From the NCBI RefSeq assembly GCF_016316925.1, contig NZ_JAEEGB010000039.1, positions 1 to 54,327 of the forward strand: a stretch of DNA of 54,327 nt, written 5' to 3'. Below the pieces are notes generated by a model, which saw nothing but the letters and a program-made list of their open reading frames with translations, had not been told where the DNA came from and made no database searches. The position numbers and the translations under genes are program-made. Shown here piece by piece: positions 17,479 to 25,946 of this stretch. The DNA is from Clostridium aciditolerans. GTDB taxonomy: Bacteria > Bacillota > Clostridia > Clostridiales > Clostridiaceae. Positions within the stretch are counted from its first letter, which is position 1. Every line of letters starts with the position of its first letter.

Positions 17479-18252
17479 TTATTTAAATTCCCAAAAATCA
17501 AGGCTCAGGTTTCCATATTGATATATGCTCTTCAATAAGTTTGGAGATTTATTAGTGTCACCAGCACCCATTGCAATTAATAAAGGTATAAAATGCTCAC
17601 TCCTTGGGACTGCAAGCTTTGAATAAGGAGCTATTTTTTCATAATTGAACAATTGAGTCAAATCCCATTTATATAATTTGTCTTTAATCCAAGTATTAAA
17701 ATCATAGGCCCATGAATTTATATTATTCTCAGAAGTATAATTTAACATAGAAAGATTATGAACTATTCCACCGCTGCAAATAATAAGTACATCCTCTTTT
17801 TTCAAAGCTTCTAATGCTTTTCCTATGTTATATTGTTCCTCATTTGATAACTTAATATTTACTGACATATTTATAACAGGTATATCTATGTTAGGATAAA
17901 TAAGTTTAAGTACCGTCCATGCACCATGATCAATTCCTCTTTTAATGTCTAAATTGCTGGAAATTCCATTTGTTTTAAGTAGCTCTTGAACCTTAAGTGC
18001 CAAATCCTTATCAGATCTATTTTTATATTGTATAGTATATAATTCTTCTTCAAATCCATAGAAATCATATATCATGTCATAGTTTTCAGAAGAGCCTATG
18101 GATTGAATATTAGACTCCCAGTGAGCCGAGAATATAACTATGGCCTTAGGTTTGTTTATGGTTTTAGCATAGTTTCTTAAAAATTCTGTATATTCATTGT
18201 TTTGAAATATGATATTTGGAGCACCATGTCCTATAAATAACGATGGAAGCAT
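17479..18252 (-). CDS. DODA-type (LigB family) extradiol dioxygenase
   Basis: 257 residues, the usual length of the YgiD/DODA family. Conserved histidines are visible in LFIGHGAPN (N-terminus), FSAHWES, GIDHGAWTVL and SEHFIPLL; these are the positions that bind zinc or iron in this family. Plant members open the ring of DOPA, while bacterial homologues (YgiD) cleave catechol-type substrates; the natural substrate in an anaerobe is unclear. AAAGAGGTG precedes the ATG. It is cytoplasmic and monocistronic. Confidence 0.85.
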   Translation of the reverse strand: MLPSLFIGHGAPNIIFQNNEYTEFLRNYAKTINKPKAIVIFSAHWESNIQSIGSSENYDMIYDFYGFEEELYTIQYKNRSDKDLALKVQELLKTNGISSNLDIKRGIDHGAWTVLKLIYPNIDIPVINMSVNIKLSNEEQYNIGKALEALKKEDVLIICSGGIVHNLSMLNYTSENNINSWAYDFNTWIKDKLYKWDLTQLFNYEKIAPYSKLAVPRSEHFIPLLIAMGAGDTNKSPNLLKSIYQYGNLSLDFWEFK

Positions 18253-18457
18253 CTATAACACCTCTTTCATATCTTATTATTCTTTATATAATAAGCAATC
18301 TTTAATAGTATAATAATAGTATATATTAATAATTATTATTTGTAAATAAAGATAGTTATTAATATATTGCATAAAATGGTAAGATAAACTTAGAAGATTA
18401 TGATGAACTGAGATCTGCGATAGAGTATATTAATAATTATATGAAAATAGAATTTTA

Positions 18458-18480
18458 TCCCCTAGTTTAATGCTAGGGGA
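18458..18480 (-). terminator. Hairpin after the small ORF at 18490
   Basis: TCCCCTAG (18458-18465) pairs with CTAGGGGA (18473-18480) around a 7-nt loop. The T-run on the minus strand is weak. Confidence 0.5.
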
Positions 18481-18489
18481 AATTAATAT

Positions 18490-18693
18490 TTAATAACTAC
18501 CTGTAAATAAATCAAAAGCTTTATTAATATCATCTAAATCTGTTCCCCAATCACGCCTAACATTTTCTGGATCTAGAATTCTATAGTGAAAAGTAAATTT
18601 ATTTTGTTGAAGCTTCCATCCATTTTTCGATTTTAAAGTATACCAAAATACTTTACCTCCCAAAGTTTTGGTAGGAATATTCATAAAACCCAT
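18490..18693 (-). CDS. Small hypothetical protein
   Basis: 67 residues from ATG 18693, which has AAGGAGT 8 nt upstream; an earlier in-frame GTG lies inside that site. The protein is basic in its first half, aromatic-rich (several Trp, Phe and Tyr) and ends with an acidic DWGTDLDDINKAFDLF segment. There is no membrane helix or signal peptide. I do not recognise a family. The good ribosome binding site and the following hairpin support a real gene. Confidence 0.55.
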   Translation of the reverse strand: MGFMNIPTKTLGGKVFWYTLKSKNGWKLQQNKFTFHYRILDPENVRRDWGTDLDDINKAFDLFTGSY

Positions 18694-18796
18694 AAAGATC
18701 ACTCCTTAAAAAATACTTTGTAAAATTATAATTATTTAGCTCATGGTTATAAAAATATTTTATTCCAGGAAGACTCAAAGTGTTTATAATAAGGAT

Positions 18797-19052
18797 AAAC
18801 AATTAGATATAGTTGAGAAAGACGTTATAGAGTCTTTAATAAAATCAGAAGTGGTTGATAGAATTAAATGTTGAAGAAACAAAACAGTACATTAAAGAAG
18901 GCCACTTTGCGCCAGTTTCTATGCTTCCAAAGGTTGAGGCAGCATTAAAATTTGCTGAAAGCAAAAAAGGTAGAAAGTCCTTAATTACTTCTCTTGAAAA
19001 AGCTAAAGAAGGTATAGAAGGAAAAACTGGCACTTTAGTTGTTGATAACTAA
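18797..19052 (+). pseudogene. Carbamate kinase remnant
   Basis: Two pieces in different frames. 18797-18850 encodes KQLDIVEKDVIESLIKSE, like the middle of ArcC. A frameshift then leads into 18855-19052, which encodes the C-terminus, including EGHFAPVSMLPKVEAA, KGRKSLITSLEKA and a final GKTGTLVV. About 60 residues that should lie between them are missing, as is the whole N-terminal half with the carbamoyl-phosphate site. No start codon or ribosome binding site fits an intact gene. The kinase cannot be active; the C-terminal piece still ends at a proper terminator. Confidence 0.85.
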
Positions 19053-19093
19053 AATTTAGTTATTCATAGTCTTCAAAAAACTCTCATTCCCAG

Positions 19094-19125
19094 CCTAAGG
19101 ATATTAATATATCCTTAGGTTTTTT
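19094..19125 (+). terminator. Terminator of the decayed carbamate kinase gene
   Basis: CCTAAGGATAT (19094-19104) and ATATCCTTAGG (19109-19119) form a perfect stem followed by TTTTTT. Confidence 0.85.
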
Positions 19126-19261
19126 GTTGAGTAAAATATTATTGATAATTTTATTATGAAACAGAATTATATTAATACTATAAATAAAAATAATTTGATA
19201 TACTGAAATAAGAATAAAATATTAAAAATTATAAATAAATATGCATTTTTAGGAGATTTCT

Positions 19262-20020
19262 ATGTTTGATATTAAAAAAATAATTGTGTTTTTATTTGTT
19301 TTAATCCTACTCCTTTATATGATAAGATTATCAATTTTTACAAGGCGAAAATGGCAATTTAGAACATACACATTTATTATTTTATTTTTAGGACTATTGT
19401 TATTTACAATTGCTACATTTCTTGATATGGTATCACCTATGATTAAGACTCAACATGTGCACATACTTATAAGAATACTCTTTACATTGGGAGCGATTAT
19501 TTATACATCAGGTGTAATACTGTGGAGTCATTATACAAAAAAAGTAATTGAAAAGCTTGAGGAAATGACTTTAAAAGATGCAATGACAGGTTTATTTAAT
19601 AGAACAGGAATAGAAAGAGTATATAAAACAATTTGCGAATCAAACAATCCTTTTTTCGTTATTGTTTGCGATCTTGATGGAATGAAGAAAATTAATGATA
19701 AATATGGTCATCTTCAGGGAGATAAGTATATTATAAGTACTGCTAAAATTATAACTGATGCAATAGGAGAAAAAGGATATGTTGGAAGAATTGGAGGAGA
19801 TGAGTTTGTTATAATTTTAGAATATCAAGATACACAACAAGTGCAGCAGGTCTTATTAAAAATAAAACAGTTGGTATATGAAATTTTTACTGAAAAAAAC
19901 ACTGGAATAAGTTTGGGATACTCATTATTTCCTTATGATGGAGATGCTCTTGAAGAGTTAATAAAAGTTGCAGATAAAAAGATGTACGGCGATAAAAAAA
20001 GCAGAAAGATACATGCTTAG
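19262..20020 (+). CDS. Membrane-bound diguanylate cyclase (GGDEF)
   Basis: 252 residues. Three N-terminal membrane segments (about 5-22, 34-56 and 67-88) are followed by a short linker and a GGDEF domain (about 97-250). The active site is GRIGGDEFVIIL and is intact, with the DLDGMKKINDKYGH metal- and substrate-binding stretch upstream. It should make cyclic di-GMP from two GTP. The position of the inhibitory RxxD site just before GGDEF is occupied by EKGY, so product feedback at that site is not expected. There is no EAL or PilZ partner nearby. The membrane part is too short to name a sensor. Single gene. Confidence 0.9.
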   Translation: MFDIKKIIVFLFVLILLLYMIRLSIFTRRKWQFRTYTFIILFLGLLLFTIATFLDMVSPMIKTQHVHILIRILFTLGAIIYTSGVILWSHYTKKVIEKLEEMTLKDAMTGLFNRTGIERVYKTICESNNPFFVIVCDLDGMKKINDKYGHLQGDKYIISTAKIITDAIGEKGYVGRIGGDEFVIILEYQDTQQVQQVLLKIKQLVYEIFTEKNTGISLGYSLFPYDGDALEELIKVADKKMYGDKKSRKIHA

Positions 20021-20308
20021 TTTTATATTAATATTAGAGAAGGAAAAGTATCTGAGAATATAAGAAATTAGTGATTTATTTGGTTTCTATAGGTTTTGGA
20101 GTTGGTAATCATATATCCCAAAAATCTCATCATTATAATAATTTATGGAATCATAGGAAATGTTTATGTGTTGAAAAACGGCTTAATTAAATATATACTG
20201 TAAAACAAGTATGTAGGGGACTTTATGAAAAATACAAATCTACTTTTCCATACATTATCCTCAATATTATCTTAAAGATATATTGTAAATTTGAAAGGAG
20301 AAATTTTG

Positions 20309-21310
20309 ATGGGATTTTTTGTAACGTCTAGAGATATAGGGATAGATTTAGGGACGTCAAATACTTTAGTATATGCAAAAGGAAAGGGTATTTTATTAAG
20401 AGAGCCTTCCGTTGTAGCTATAAATACTACAAATAGACAAGTACTAGCCGTTGGTTTAGAGGCTAAGAATATGATAGGTAGAACGCCTGAAAATATTGCA
20501 ACTATTAGACCATTAAGAGATGGAGTAATTGCCAACTTTGATATTGCTCAGCAAATGCTTAAAAAATTTATTGAAAAGGCTAGTGGCAAAGGTGCTTTCA
20601 AAAATTCTAGAATTGTAATTTGTCATCCTTCAGAAGTTACCGAGGTTGAGAAAAGGTCAATTAATGAGGCAGCAAGCCAGGTTGGAGCACGTAAGATTAT
20701 GCTAATTGAGGAGCCTGTAGCTGCAGCTATAGGAGCAGGTCTGCCTGTAGATGAACCAGTTGGAAGCATGATCATCGATATAGGTGGAGGTACTACTGAG
20801 GTGGCAGTTGTCTCTCTAGGAGGAATTGTTACAAGTAATACTGTAAAAGTTGCAGGAGATGAATTAGACGATACAATTATTAATTATATTAAAAGAGAGT
20901 TTAATGTAATGATAGGAGAAAGAACAGCGGAAGATGTTAAAATTGAACTAGGTTCCGCCTATGAAGATGAGGATGAAGTAGAAAAAGATATGCAAATAAG
21001 AGGACAAGATTTAATGACAGGGCTTCCAAAGGTTATTACTATAACAGAAAGTCAAATACGAGAAGCTTTGAAAGAGCCAGTAGCTTTAGTAATTGAAGCA
21101 ATTAAAGCCACTCTTGAACAAACTCCGCCAGAGCTTGCAGCAGATATAATGGACAAAGGAATAGTGCTTTCCGGTGGTGGCGCACTTTTAAAAGGATTAG
21201 ACAAGCTTATACATAGTGAAATACATATACCTACTTGTATTGCAGAAAATCCTCTTGAATGTGTTGTGCTTGGTGCAGGTAAGTGTTTGGATATGATAGA
21301 TAAGGTTTAA
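20309..21310 (+). CDS. mreB: MreB/Mbl-type rod shape-determining actin homologue
   Basis: Start at ATG 20309 (333 residues) with AAAGGAG upstream; the earlier TTG overlaps that site. The actin-fold phosphate loop DIGIDLGTSNTLVY is at the N-terminus, and the second phosphate motif is IDIGGGTTEVAVVS. SGGGALLKGLD near the end is the adenosine motif. The protein forms membrane-associated filaments guiding elongation-specific wall synthesis. mreC and mreD are not adjacent, so this is a stand-alone paralogue, possibly Mbl or MreBH. The sequence alone does not settle which. The 288 bp before it (20021-20308) hold no clear gene. Confidence 0.93.
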   Translation: MGFFVTSRDIGIDLGTSNTLVYAKGKGILLREPSVVAINTTNRQVLAVGLEAKNMIGRTPENIATIRPLRDGVIANFDIAQQMLKKFIEKASGKGAFKNSRIVICHPSEVTEVEKRSINEAASQVGARKIMLIEEPVAAAIGAGLPVDEPVGSMIIDIGGGTTEVAVVSLGGIVTSNTVKVAGDELDDTIINYIKREFNVMIGERTAEDVKIELGSAYEDEDEVEKDMQIRGQDLMTGLPKVITITESQIREALKEPVALVIEAIKATLEQTPPELAADIMDKGIVLSGGGALLKGLDKLIHSEIHIPTCIAENPLECVVLGAGKCLDMIDKV

Positions 21311-21343
21311 TATAGACTTAAAAGAAATATAAAACTCCAAACA

Positions 21344-21381
21344 AAAAAGTTGACTTATATCTCTATATAAGTCAACTTTTT
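21344..21381. terminator. Terminator between mreB and the exonuclease gene
   Basis: AAAAAGTTGACTTATA (21344-21359) is perfectly complementary to 21366-21381; the T-run follows on both strands. Confidence 0.85.
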
Positions 21382-21477
21382 ACCTTATAACTTTATACTT
21401 ATTTGTTAAGAAAATAAGATGAAGCCATAGTTTAACCATTAAACCAGCAGGTGATGATAAAGAGTAAAGGAATTTTA

Positions 21478-22080
21478 TTATATAGCCTTATCTAAATCAT
21501 ATCCTAGTTTTTTAGCTCTGTAATAACAAGATACAAGACCTGCCACATCATATCTGGCATCATGAAAACCAACCTCTTTGCAGTTAAAAAGCCTCTTTGC
21601 TCCTTTAAGAACTGTAGACTCATTCACCTCAAGAAAGGTCATGGTTTCTTCCAATCTAGGATTCTTTAATCTACCGGTTTTTGTTGTTGCCTTTACTATT
21701 GATTTGAAGAATTCCATAGTACAAAAAAATCCTTTTGGCGACCAATTTATATTGTTTAATCTATTAAATTCTGCAGTGATAAACTTCTGATCAAATCTTA
21801 CATTGTGGGCAATAAATATACCACCATTTAAATCTTCAGCTACTTCTTTAGCTACATCTTTGAATTTGCGTCCATTAGATAGAACTTTTAATGTCTTTAT
21901 ATCAAAGCCATGAACTGCTTCTGCTGAAGGATCAATATAATCTACGGCAAAAAAGAAATTTTTCGCAAAAGAAACTTTTTCTTCTCCAGAATCATTTATA
22001 TCACATACGCAATATGTAAGTTGTAGAATTTCACCAGGTTCTAAGCCTGTAGTTTCTGTATCTATAAAAATCTTTTTCAT
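21478..22080 (-). CDS. DnaQ-like 3'-5' exonuclease
   Basis: 200 residues, a single DEDD exonuclease domain. ExoI motif FIDTETTGLEPGE carries the catalytic Asp and Glu, ExoII is AHNVRFDQKF, and ExoIII is FHDARYDVAG with the HxxxxD arrangement of DEDDh enzymes. Stand-alone members act on single-stranded DNA or RNA ends in repair or RNA turnover. It is not fused to polymerase III. It is monocistronic and cytoplasmic, with AAGGAG ahead of the ATG at 22080. Confidence 0.85.
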   Translation of the reverse strand: MKKIFIDTETTGLEPGEILQLTYCVCDINDSGEEKVSFAKNFFFAVDYIDPSAEAVHGFDIKTLKVLSNGRKFKDVAKEVAEDLNGGIFIAHNVRFDQKFITAEFNRLNNINWSPKGFFCTMEFFKSIVKATTKTGRLKNPRLEETMTFLEVNESTVLKGAKRLFNCKEVGFHDARYDVAGLVSCYYRAKKLGYDLDKAI

Positions 22081-22277
22081 AAAATTACAATCTCCTTAGT
22101 GTGTTATGTTAAATTCATTTCTTTTTTACTACAATTATTTATTATAGCTTCATAAAAACATATTTTCAACATTAGCTTCCAATAATTAATTTTATTAATT
22201 AAGTTTATATAGAGTTATGGTTCTGAGAATTTATTCAGAAATCTTATAATTATGATAGCAAATACATATATAAATAG

Positions 22278-22306
22278 TTGACATGATTTTAATTTGATGA
22301 TAATAT
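22278..22306 (+). promoter_or_regulatory. Sigma-A promoter of the riboswitch operon
   Basis: TTGACA (22278-22283), a 17-nt spacer and TAATAT (22301-22306). Transcription would begin shortly before the riboswitch. Confidence 0.75.
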
Positions 22307-22344
22307 AGTTAATAAATATATAATATATAATAATAAAAACCATA

Positions 22345-22446
22345 TTTATAGAGGGAGTAACTGCCTGTAATTTAACAGGATTCAAAGTCGTCATTTCGGA
22401 TAAAATCCCGGCTTTGATAACATTTAATGTTTAGTGAGACTCTATA
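22345..22446 (+). promoter_or_regulatory. yybP-ykoY manganese riboswitch
   Basis: The 5' GAGGGAGTAAC and the 3' TTAGTGAGAC are the conserved ends of the yybP-ykoY class, joined by CCTGT/ACAGG and CCGG-containing arms. P1 pairs TATAGAG (22347-22353) with CTCTATA (22440-22446). The same 3' strand is needed for the terminator at 22438-22473, so ligand-stabilised P1 would prevent termination. The class senses Mn2+ and activates exporters. The two genes behind it encode a DedA protein and a P-type ATPase. Confidence 0.88.
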
Positions 22447-22482
22447 GCTAGGAATTTTTCTAGCTATAGAGTCTTTTATTTT
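22438..22482 (+). terminator. Riboswitch expression-platform terminator
   Basis: GACTCTATAGCTAG (22438-22451) and CTAGCTATAGAGTC (22460-22473) form a perfect 14-bp stem followed by TTTTATTTT. It overlaps P1 of the riboswitch. Confidence 0.9.
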
Positions 22483-22527
22483 AGCTAAATTTTTAGTTTG
22501 TAAAGTAAAAATGAGCAAAGTGAGGAG

Positions 22528-23157
22528 GTGATTATTATAGACTTTGTAAATACTTTGGCAAATCAGCTTATGTACATAGTTAATGAAGTAGGCTATGCTG
22601 CAGTAATAGCAATTACTGCTTTAGAATATGCTTGTTTTCCTATGATGCCTAGTGAAGTTATATTGCCTTTCATCGGGGTTACTGCAGCGCAGGAAAAGAT
22701 TACATACTTTGGAGCAATATTTTCAAGTATTATTGGAGGATTAATTGGTTCTCTTTTATGCTACCTTTTAGGATATTATGGTGGAAATCCTCTAATAGAA
22801 AAAATGAAAGTAAAATTTCCAAAGATAAAAGGAAGTATTGAAGTAATAAATAAGTGGTTTGAAAAATATGGCAAGCTAGCAGTGCTTTTTACAAGATTAG
22901 TTCCACTGACTCGTACATACATTTCAATCATAGCCGGGACAACTAAATTAGGTATGACAACATTTATCTTATTTTCAATGATAGGAATAATGATATGGAA
23001 TTCAATACTTATTACACTAGGATATTTTATAGGCCATAATTGGAGTTACATTGAATTTATCATGAAGCAATATAGTATATTTGCTTCAGTTATTATTGGA
23101 ATAGTGATTATAACAGCTATTTATAAAAGAAAAAAATACAAGGTGTGCAGTAAGTAG
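22528..23157 (+). CDS. DedA family membrane protein
   Basis: 209 residues with about five membrane segments. PMMPSEVILPFIG near residue 40 and the FTRLVPLTRTYISIIAGTTK block near residue 130 are DedA (SNARE-associated) hallmarks; the second includes the conserved Arg residues. DedA proteins affect lipid recycling, proton motive force and metal or drug tolerance. It is first after a Mn2+ riboswitch and 64 nt ahead of a P-type ATPase, which points to metal homeostasis. The start is uncertain. The GTG at 22528 abuts the AGGAGG site, no ATG lies nearby, and ATT codons at 22531/22534 would be better spaced. Confidence 0.85.
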   Translation: MIIIDFVNTLANQLMYIVNEVGYAAVIAITALEYACFPMMPSEVILPFIGVTAAQEKITYFGAIFSSIIGGLIGSLLCYLLGYYGGNPLIEKMKVKFPKIKGSIEVINKWFEKYGKLAVLFTRLVPLTRTYISIIAGTTKLGMTTFILFSMIGIMIWNSILITLGYFIGHNWSYIEFIMKQYSIFASVIIGIVIITAIYKRKKYKVCSK

Positions 23158-23221
23158 CAGGGCAGAGTTCTTATGAATTTATGATAATAAAATTTGATAG
23201 AAGTTTTAAGGGGGATGTATA

Positions 23222-25831
23222 ATGAATGAATTTTACAAGAAATCGTCAAATGAAGTTATAGAAACGTTAGGTGTTACAGATAAAGGTTTAAATGATGAAG
23301 AGATAAAAAAGAGAAGAGAGCAATATGGCTTTAATGAATTAGAAGAAGCTGCAAGGAAGAGTCACTTACAGGTATTTATCGATCAGTTTAAAGACTTTTT
23401 GGTTATTATATTATTAGCTGCGGCACTTATATCTGCTTTTCTTGGAAAACTTGAAAGCACGCTTGTAATTATGGTAGTAATAACAATCAATGCGATTCTT
23501 GGAACTATACAGCATATTAAGGCTGAGCAGTCCTTGAAAAGTCTTAAGGCTCTTTCGTCACCAACGGCTAAAGTTCTAAGAAATGGACAAAAGGTAGAAA
23601 TTCCTTCACGGGAGCTAGTAGTAGGAGATATTTTATATTTTGATGCTGGAGATTATGTAAGTGCAGATGGTAGAATACTAGAAACTTACAGCCTTCAGGT
23701 AAATGAAAGTTCTCTAACAGGAGAATCTGAAAGTGTGTTAAAGGTGAGTGAACCAATAGATGTGGACAACATATCAATTGGAGACAGGAAGAATATGGTG
23801 TTCTCTGGGAGTTTTGTGACCTATGGTAGAGCAGTTGTACTAGTTACTGGTATAGGTATGAATACTGAGATTGGTAAGATAGCTAATTTGCTTGAGAATG
23901 CAAAGGAAAAGAAAACACCTCTTCAAGCAAGCTTAGATAGCTTTGGAAGAAAACTTGCTATTGTTATACTTGCTATATCAGCGTTTATCTTTGCCTTGGA
24001 TATATTTAGAGGACGTGAAATAATTGATTCCTTTATGTTTGCAGTATCCCTTGCGGTAGCAGCTATTCCAGAGGCATTAAGCTCTATAGTAACTATAGTG
24101 CTTGCTCTTGGAACTCAAAAGATGGCTAAGAAAAATGCCATAGTGAGAAAGCTTCACGCAGTTGAAAGCCTTGGTAGTATTTCTGTAATCTGTTCAGATA
24201 AAACAGGAACCTTGACACAAAATAAGATGACAGTTCAAAAGATCTACGTTGACAACAAGGTACTGAACCATGATGATTTGGATAAAAATAAGGTTATAGA
24301 GAAGAAGCTTATACTAATGGCATTATTATGTAATGATGCTATTACTACCGAAAAAAAGGAAATTGGTGATCCAACTGAAGTTGCACTAGTTAACTTGGGT
24401 GAAATATATGACATGGACGAGCTATCTATCAGAAAGGACTATCCAAGATTAGGAGAGATACCCTTTGATTCTGATAGAAAATTGATGAGTACTGTTAGTA
24501 AGCTTAAAGATAGGCCAATTATAATTACGAAGGGTGCACTGGATGTACTTTTATTGAGAGCTGTAAAGATAGAAACCTCAAATGGAATAAAAGAACTTAC
24601 TGAAGAAGATAAAAAGGAAATAGAAAAGATAAATAAAGATTTTTCAAAGAATGGACTTAGAGTACTAGCTTTTGCATATAAAGATATAGAAGAAGGCAAA
24701 GATATTAGTCTAGAAGATGAAAAGGACTTAACCTTTGTAGGACTTGTAGCTATGATGGACCCACCAAGGCTTGAGTCTGCAGAAGCAGTGGCAAACTGCA
24801 TCAGAGCTGGCATTAAACCAGTAATGATAACAGGTGACCATAAGATAACTGCATCCGCCATAGCAAAACAAATAGGTATACTAAAAGATGAAAAAGAAGC
24901 TATGGAGGGTTTTGAATTAGAAAATATAAGTGATGAAGAATTGAAGCAAAAGGTTCAGGATATTTCCGTCTATGCTAGAGTATCACCTGAGCACAAAATA
25001 AGAATAGTAAGAGCTTGGCAGGAGAGAGGCAACATAGTTGCAATGACAGGAGATGGTGTAAATGATGCACCAGCTTTGAAGCAGGCTGATATAGGAATTG
25101 CCATGGGAATAACAGGTACAGAAGTTGCAAAGGATGCTGCATCTATGGTACTAACAGATGATAACTTTTCAACTATTGTGAAGGCTATATCAAACGGAAG
25201 AAGCATATATGAAAACATCAAAAATTCTATAAAGTTTTTACTATCGGGAAATACTGCAGGAATACTATCTGTACTTTATGCCTCCTTAGGAGCATTACCT
25301 GTTCCTTTTGCTCCAGTTCAACTTTTATTTATCAATTTAGTTACAGATAGTCTTCCAGCTATAGCTATAGGACTTGAGCCCTATAATCAAAACATTATGA
25401 AAGAAAAACCAAGGGATGTAAATGTTCCAATCCTCAACAAGTCCTTTGCATTAGAAGTTATTTTAGAAGGGATGCTAATAGCATTAAGTACTATTATAGC
25501 CTTTCATATAGGATTATCAACAGGGGATGCTTCAGTTGCAAGCACAATGGCTTTTGCTACTTTGTGTTTAGCAAGACTGATACATGGATTTAATTCAAGA
25601 TCTAAAGAATCAATATTTAAAATAGGAGTATTTTCAAATAAGTATATATGGATTGCGACTATAGTTGGTTATTTGCTTCTAACAGCAGTCCTAACCTTTA
25701 GACCACTTATGGGAATATTCGAAGTCACAGCATTAAATGCTAGCCAACATGGATATATATATGGATTGTCCTTTATTCCATTAATTGTAGTTCAAATCTA
25801 TAAATTAGTATTTATAAAACCTGAAAAGTAA
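23222..25831 (+). CDS. P-type cation-transporting ATPase (Ca2+/Mn2+ type)
   Basis: 869 residues, full length for P2 ATPases. An N-terminal cation ATPase domain is followed by the actuator domain with NESSLTGESE. The phosphorylation site is CSDKTGTLTQ with Asp326, the hinge is MTGDGVNDAPALKQAD, and six C-terminal membrane helices follow. The M4 ion-binding motif reads AVAAIPEALSS, as in bacterial and secretory-pathway Ca2+/Mn2+ pumps. Control by the yybP-ykoY riboswitch suggests Mn2+ export is its physiological job; homologous pumps under this riboswitch (for example YoaB of Lactococcus) export Mn2+. GGGGG precedes the ATG. The pump sits in the cytoplasmic membrane. Confidence 0.93.
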   Translation: MNEFYKKSSNEVIETLGVTDKGLNDEEIKKRREQYGFNELEEAARKSHLQVFIDQFKDFLVIILLAAALISAFLGKLESTLVIMVVITINAILGTIQHIKAEQSLKSLKALSSPTAKVLRNGQKVEIPSRELVVGDILYFDAGDYVSADGRILETYSLQVNESSLTGESESVLKVSEPIDVDNISIGDRKNMVFSGSFVTYGRAVVLVTGIGMNTEIGKIANLLENAKEKKTPLQASLDSFGRKLAIVILAISAFIFALDIFRGREIIDSFMFAVSLAVAAIPEALSSIVTIVLALGTQKMAKKNAIVRKLHAVESLGSISVICSDKTGTLTQNKMTVQKIYVDNKVLNHDDLDKNKVIEKKLILMALLCNDAITTEKKEIGDPTEVALVNLGEIYDMDELSIRKDYPRLGEIPFDSDRKLMSTVSKLKDRPIIITKGALDVLLLRAVKIETSNGIKELTEEDKKEIEKINKDFSKNGLRVLAFAYKDIEEGKDISLEDEKDLTFVGLVAMMDPPRLESAEAVANCIRAGIKPVMITGDHKITASAIAKQIGILKDEKEAMEGFELENISDEELKQKVQDISVYARVSPEHKIRIVRAWQERGNIVAMTGDGVNDAPALKQADIGIAMGITGTEVAKDAASMVLTDDNFSTIVKAISNGRSIYENIKNSIKFLLSGNTAGILSVLYASLGALPVPFAPVQLLFINLVTDSLPAIAIGLEPYNQNIMKEKPRDVNVPILNKSFALEVILEGMLIALSTIIAFHIGLSTGDASVASTMAFATLCLARLIHGFNSRSKESIFKIGVFSNKYIWIATIVGYLLLTAVLTFRPLMGIFEVTALNASQHGYIYGLSFIPLIVVQIYKLVFIKPEK

Positions 25832-25860
25832 TATTCCATTTAGAAATATATTTTAATTAT

Positions 25861-25900
25861 AAAAATCTGACATATATATTTATTATGTCAGATTTTTTAT
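25861..25900. terminator. Terminator after the P-type ATPase gene
   Basis: AAAAATCTGACATA (25861-25874) pairs with TATGTCAGATTTTT (25884-25897). It lies between convergent genes and can serve both. Confidence 0.85.
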
Positions 25901-25946
25901 AACCATTTTAAAATAATAACTGATACTGCTTAATAAGATATAAGGA

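Noticed and set aside
20225-20275. 16-codon frame starting MKNTNLLF with an AGGGG site before it
   Set aside because: Too short to separate from chance in AT-rich intergenic DNA; no attenuator structure follows before mreB.
24439-24861. 140-codon minus-strand frame within the P-type ATPase gene
   Set aside because: Antisense shadow of a highly conserved coding region, as are those at 16086-16442 and 52040-52456.
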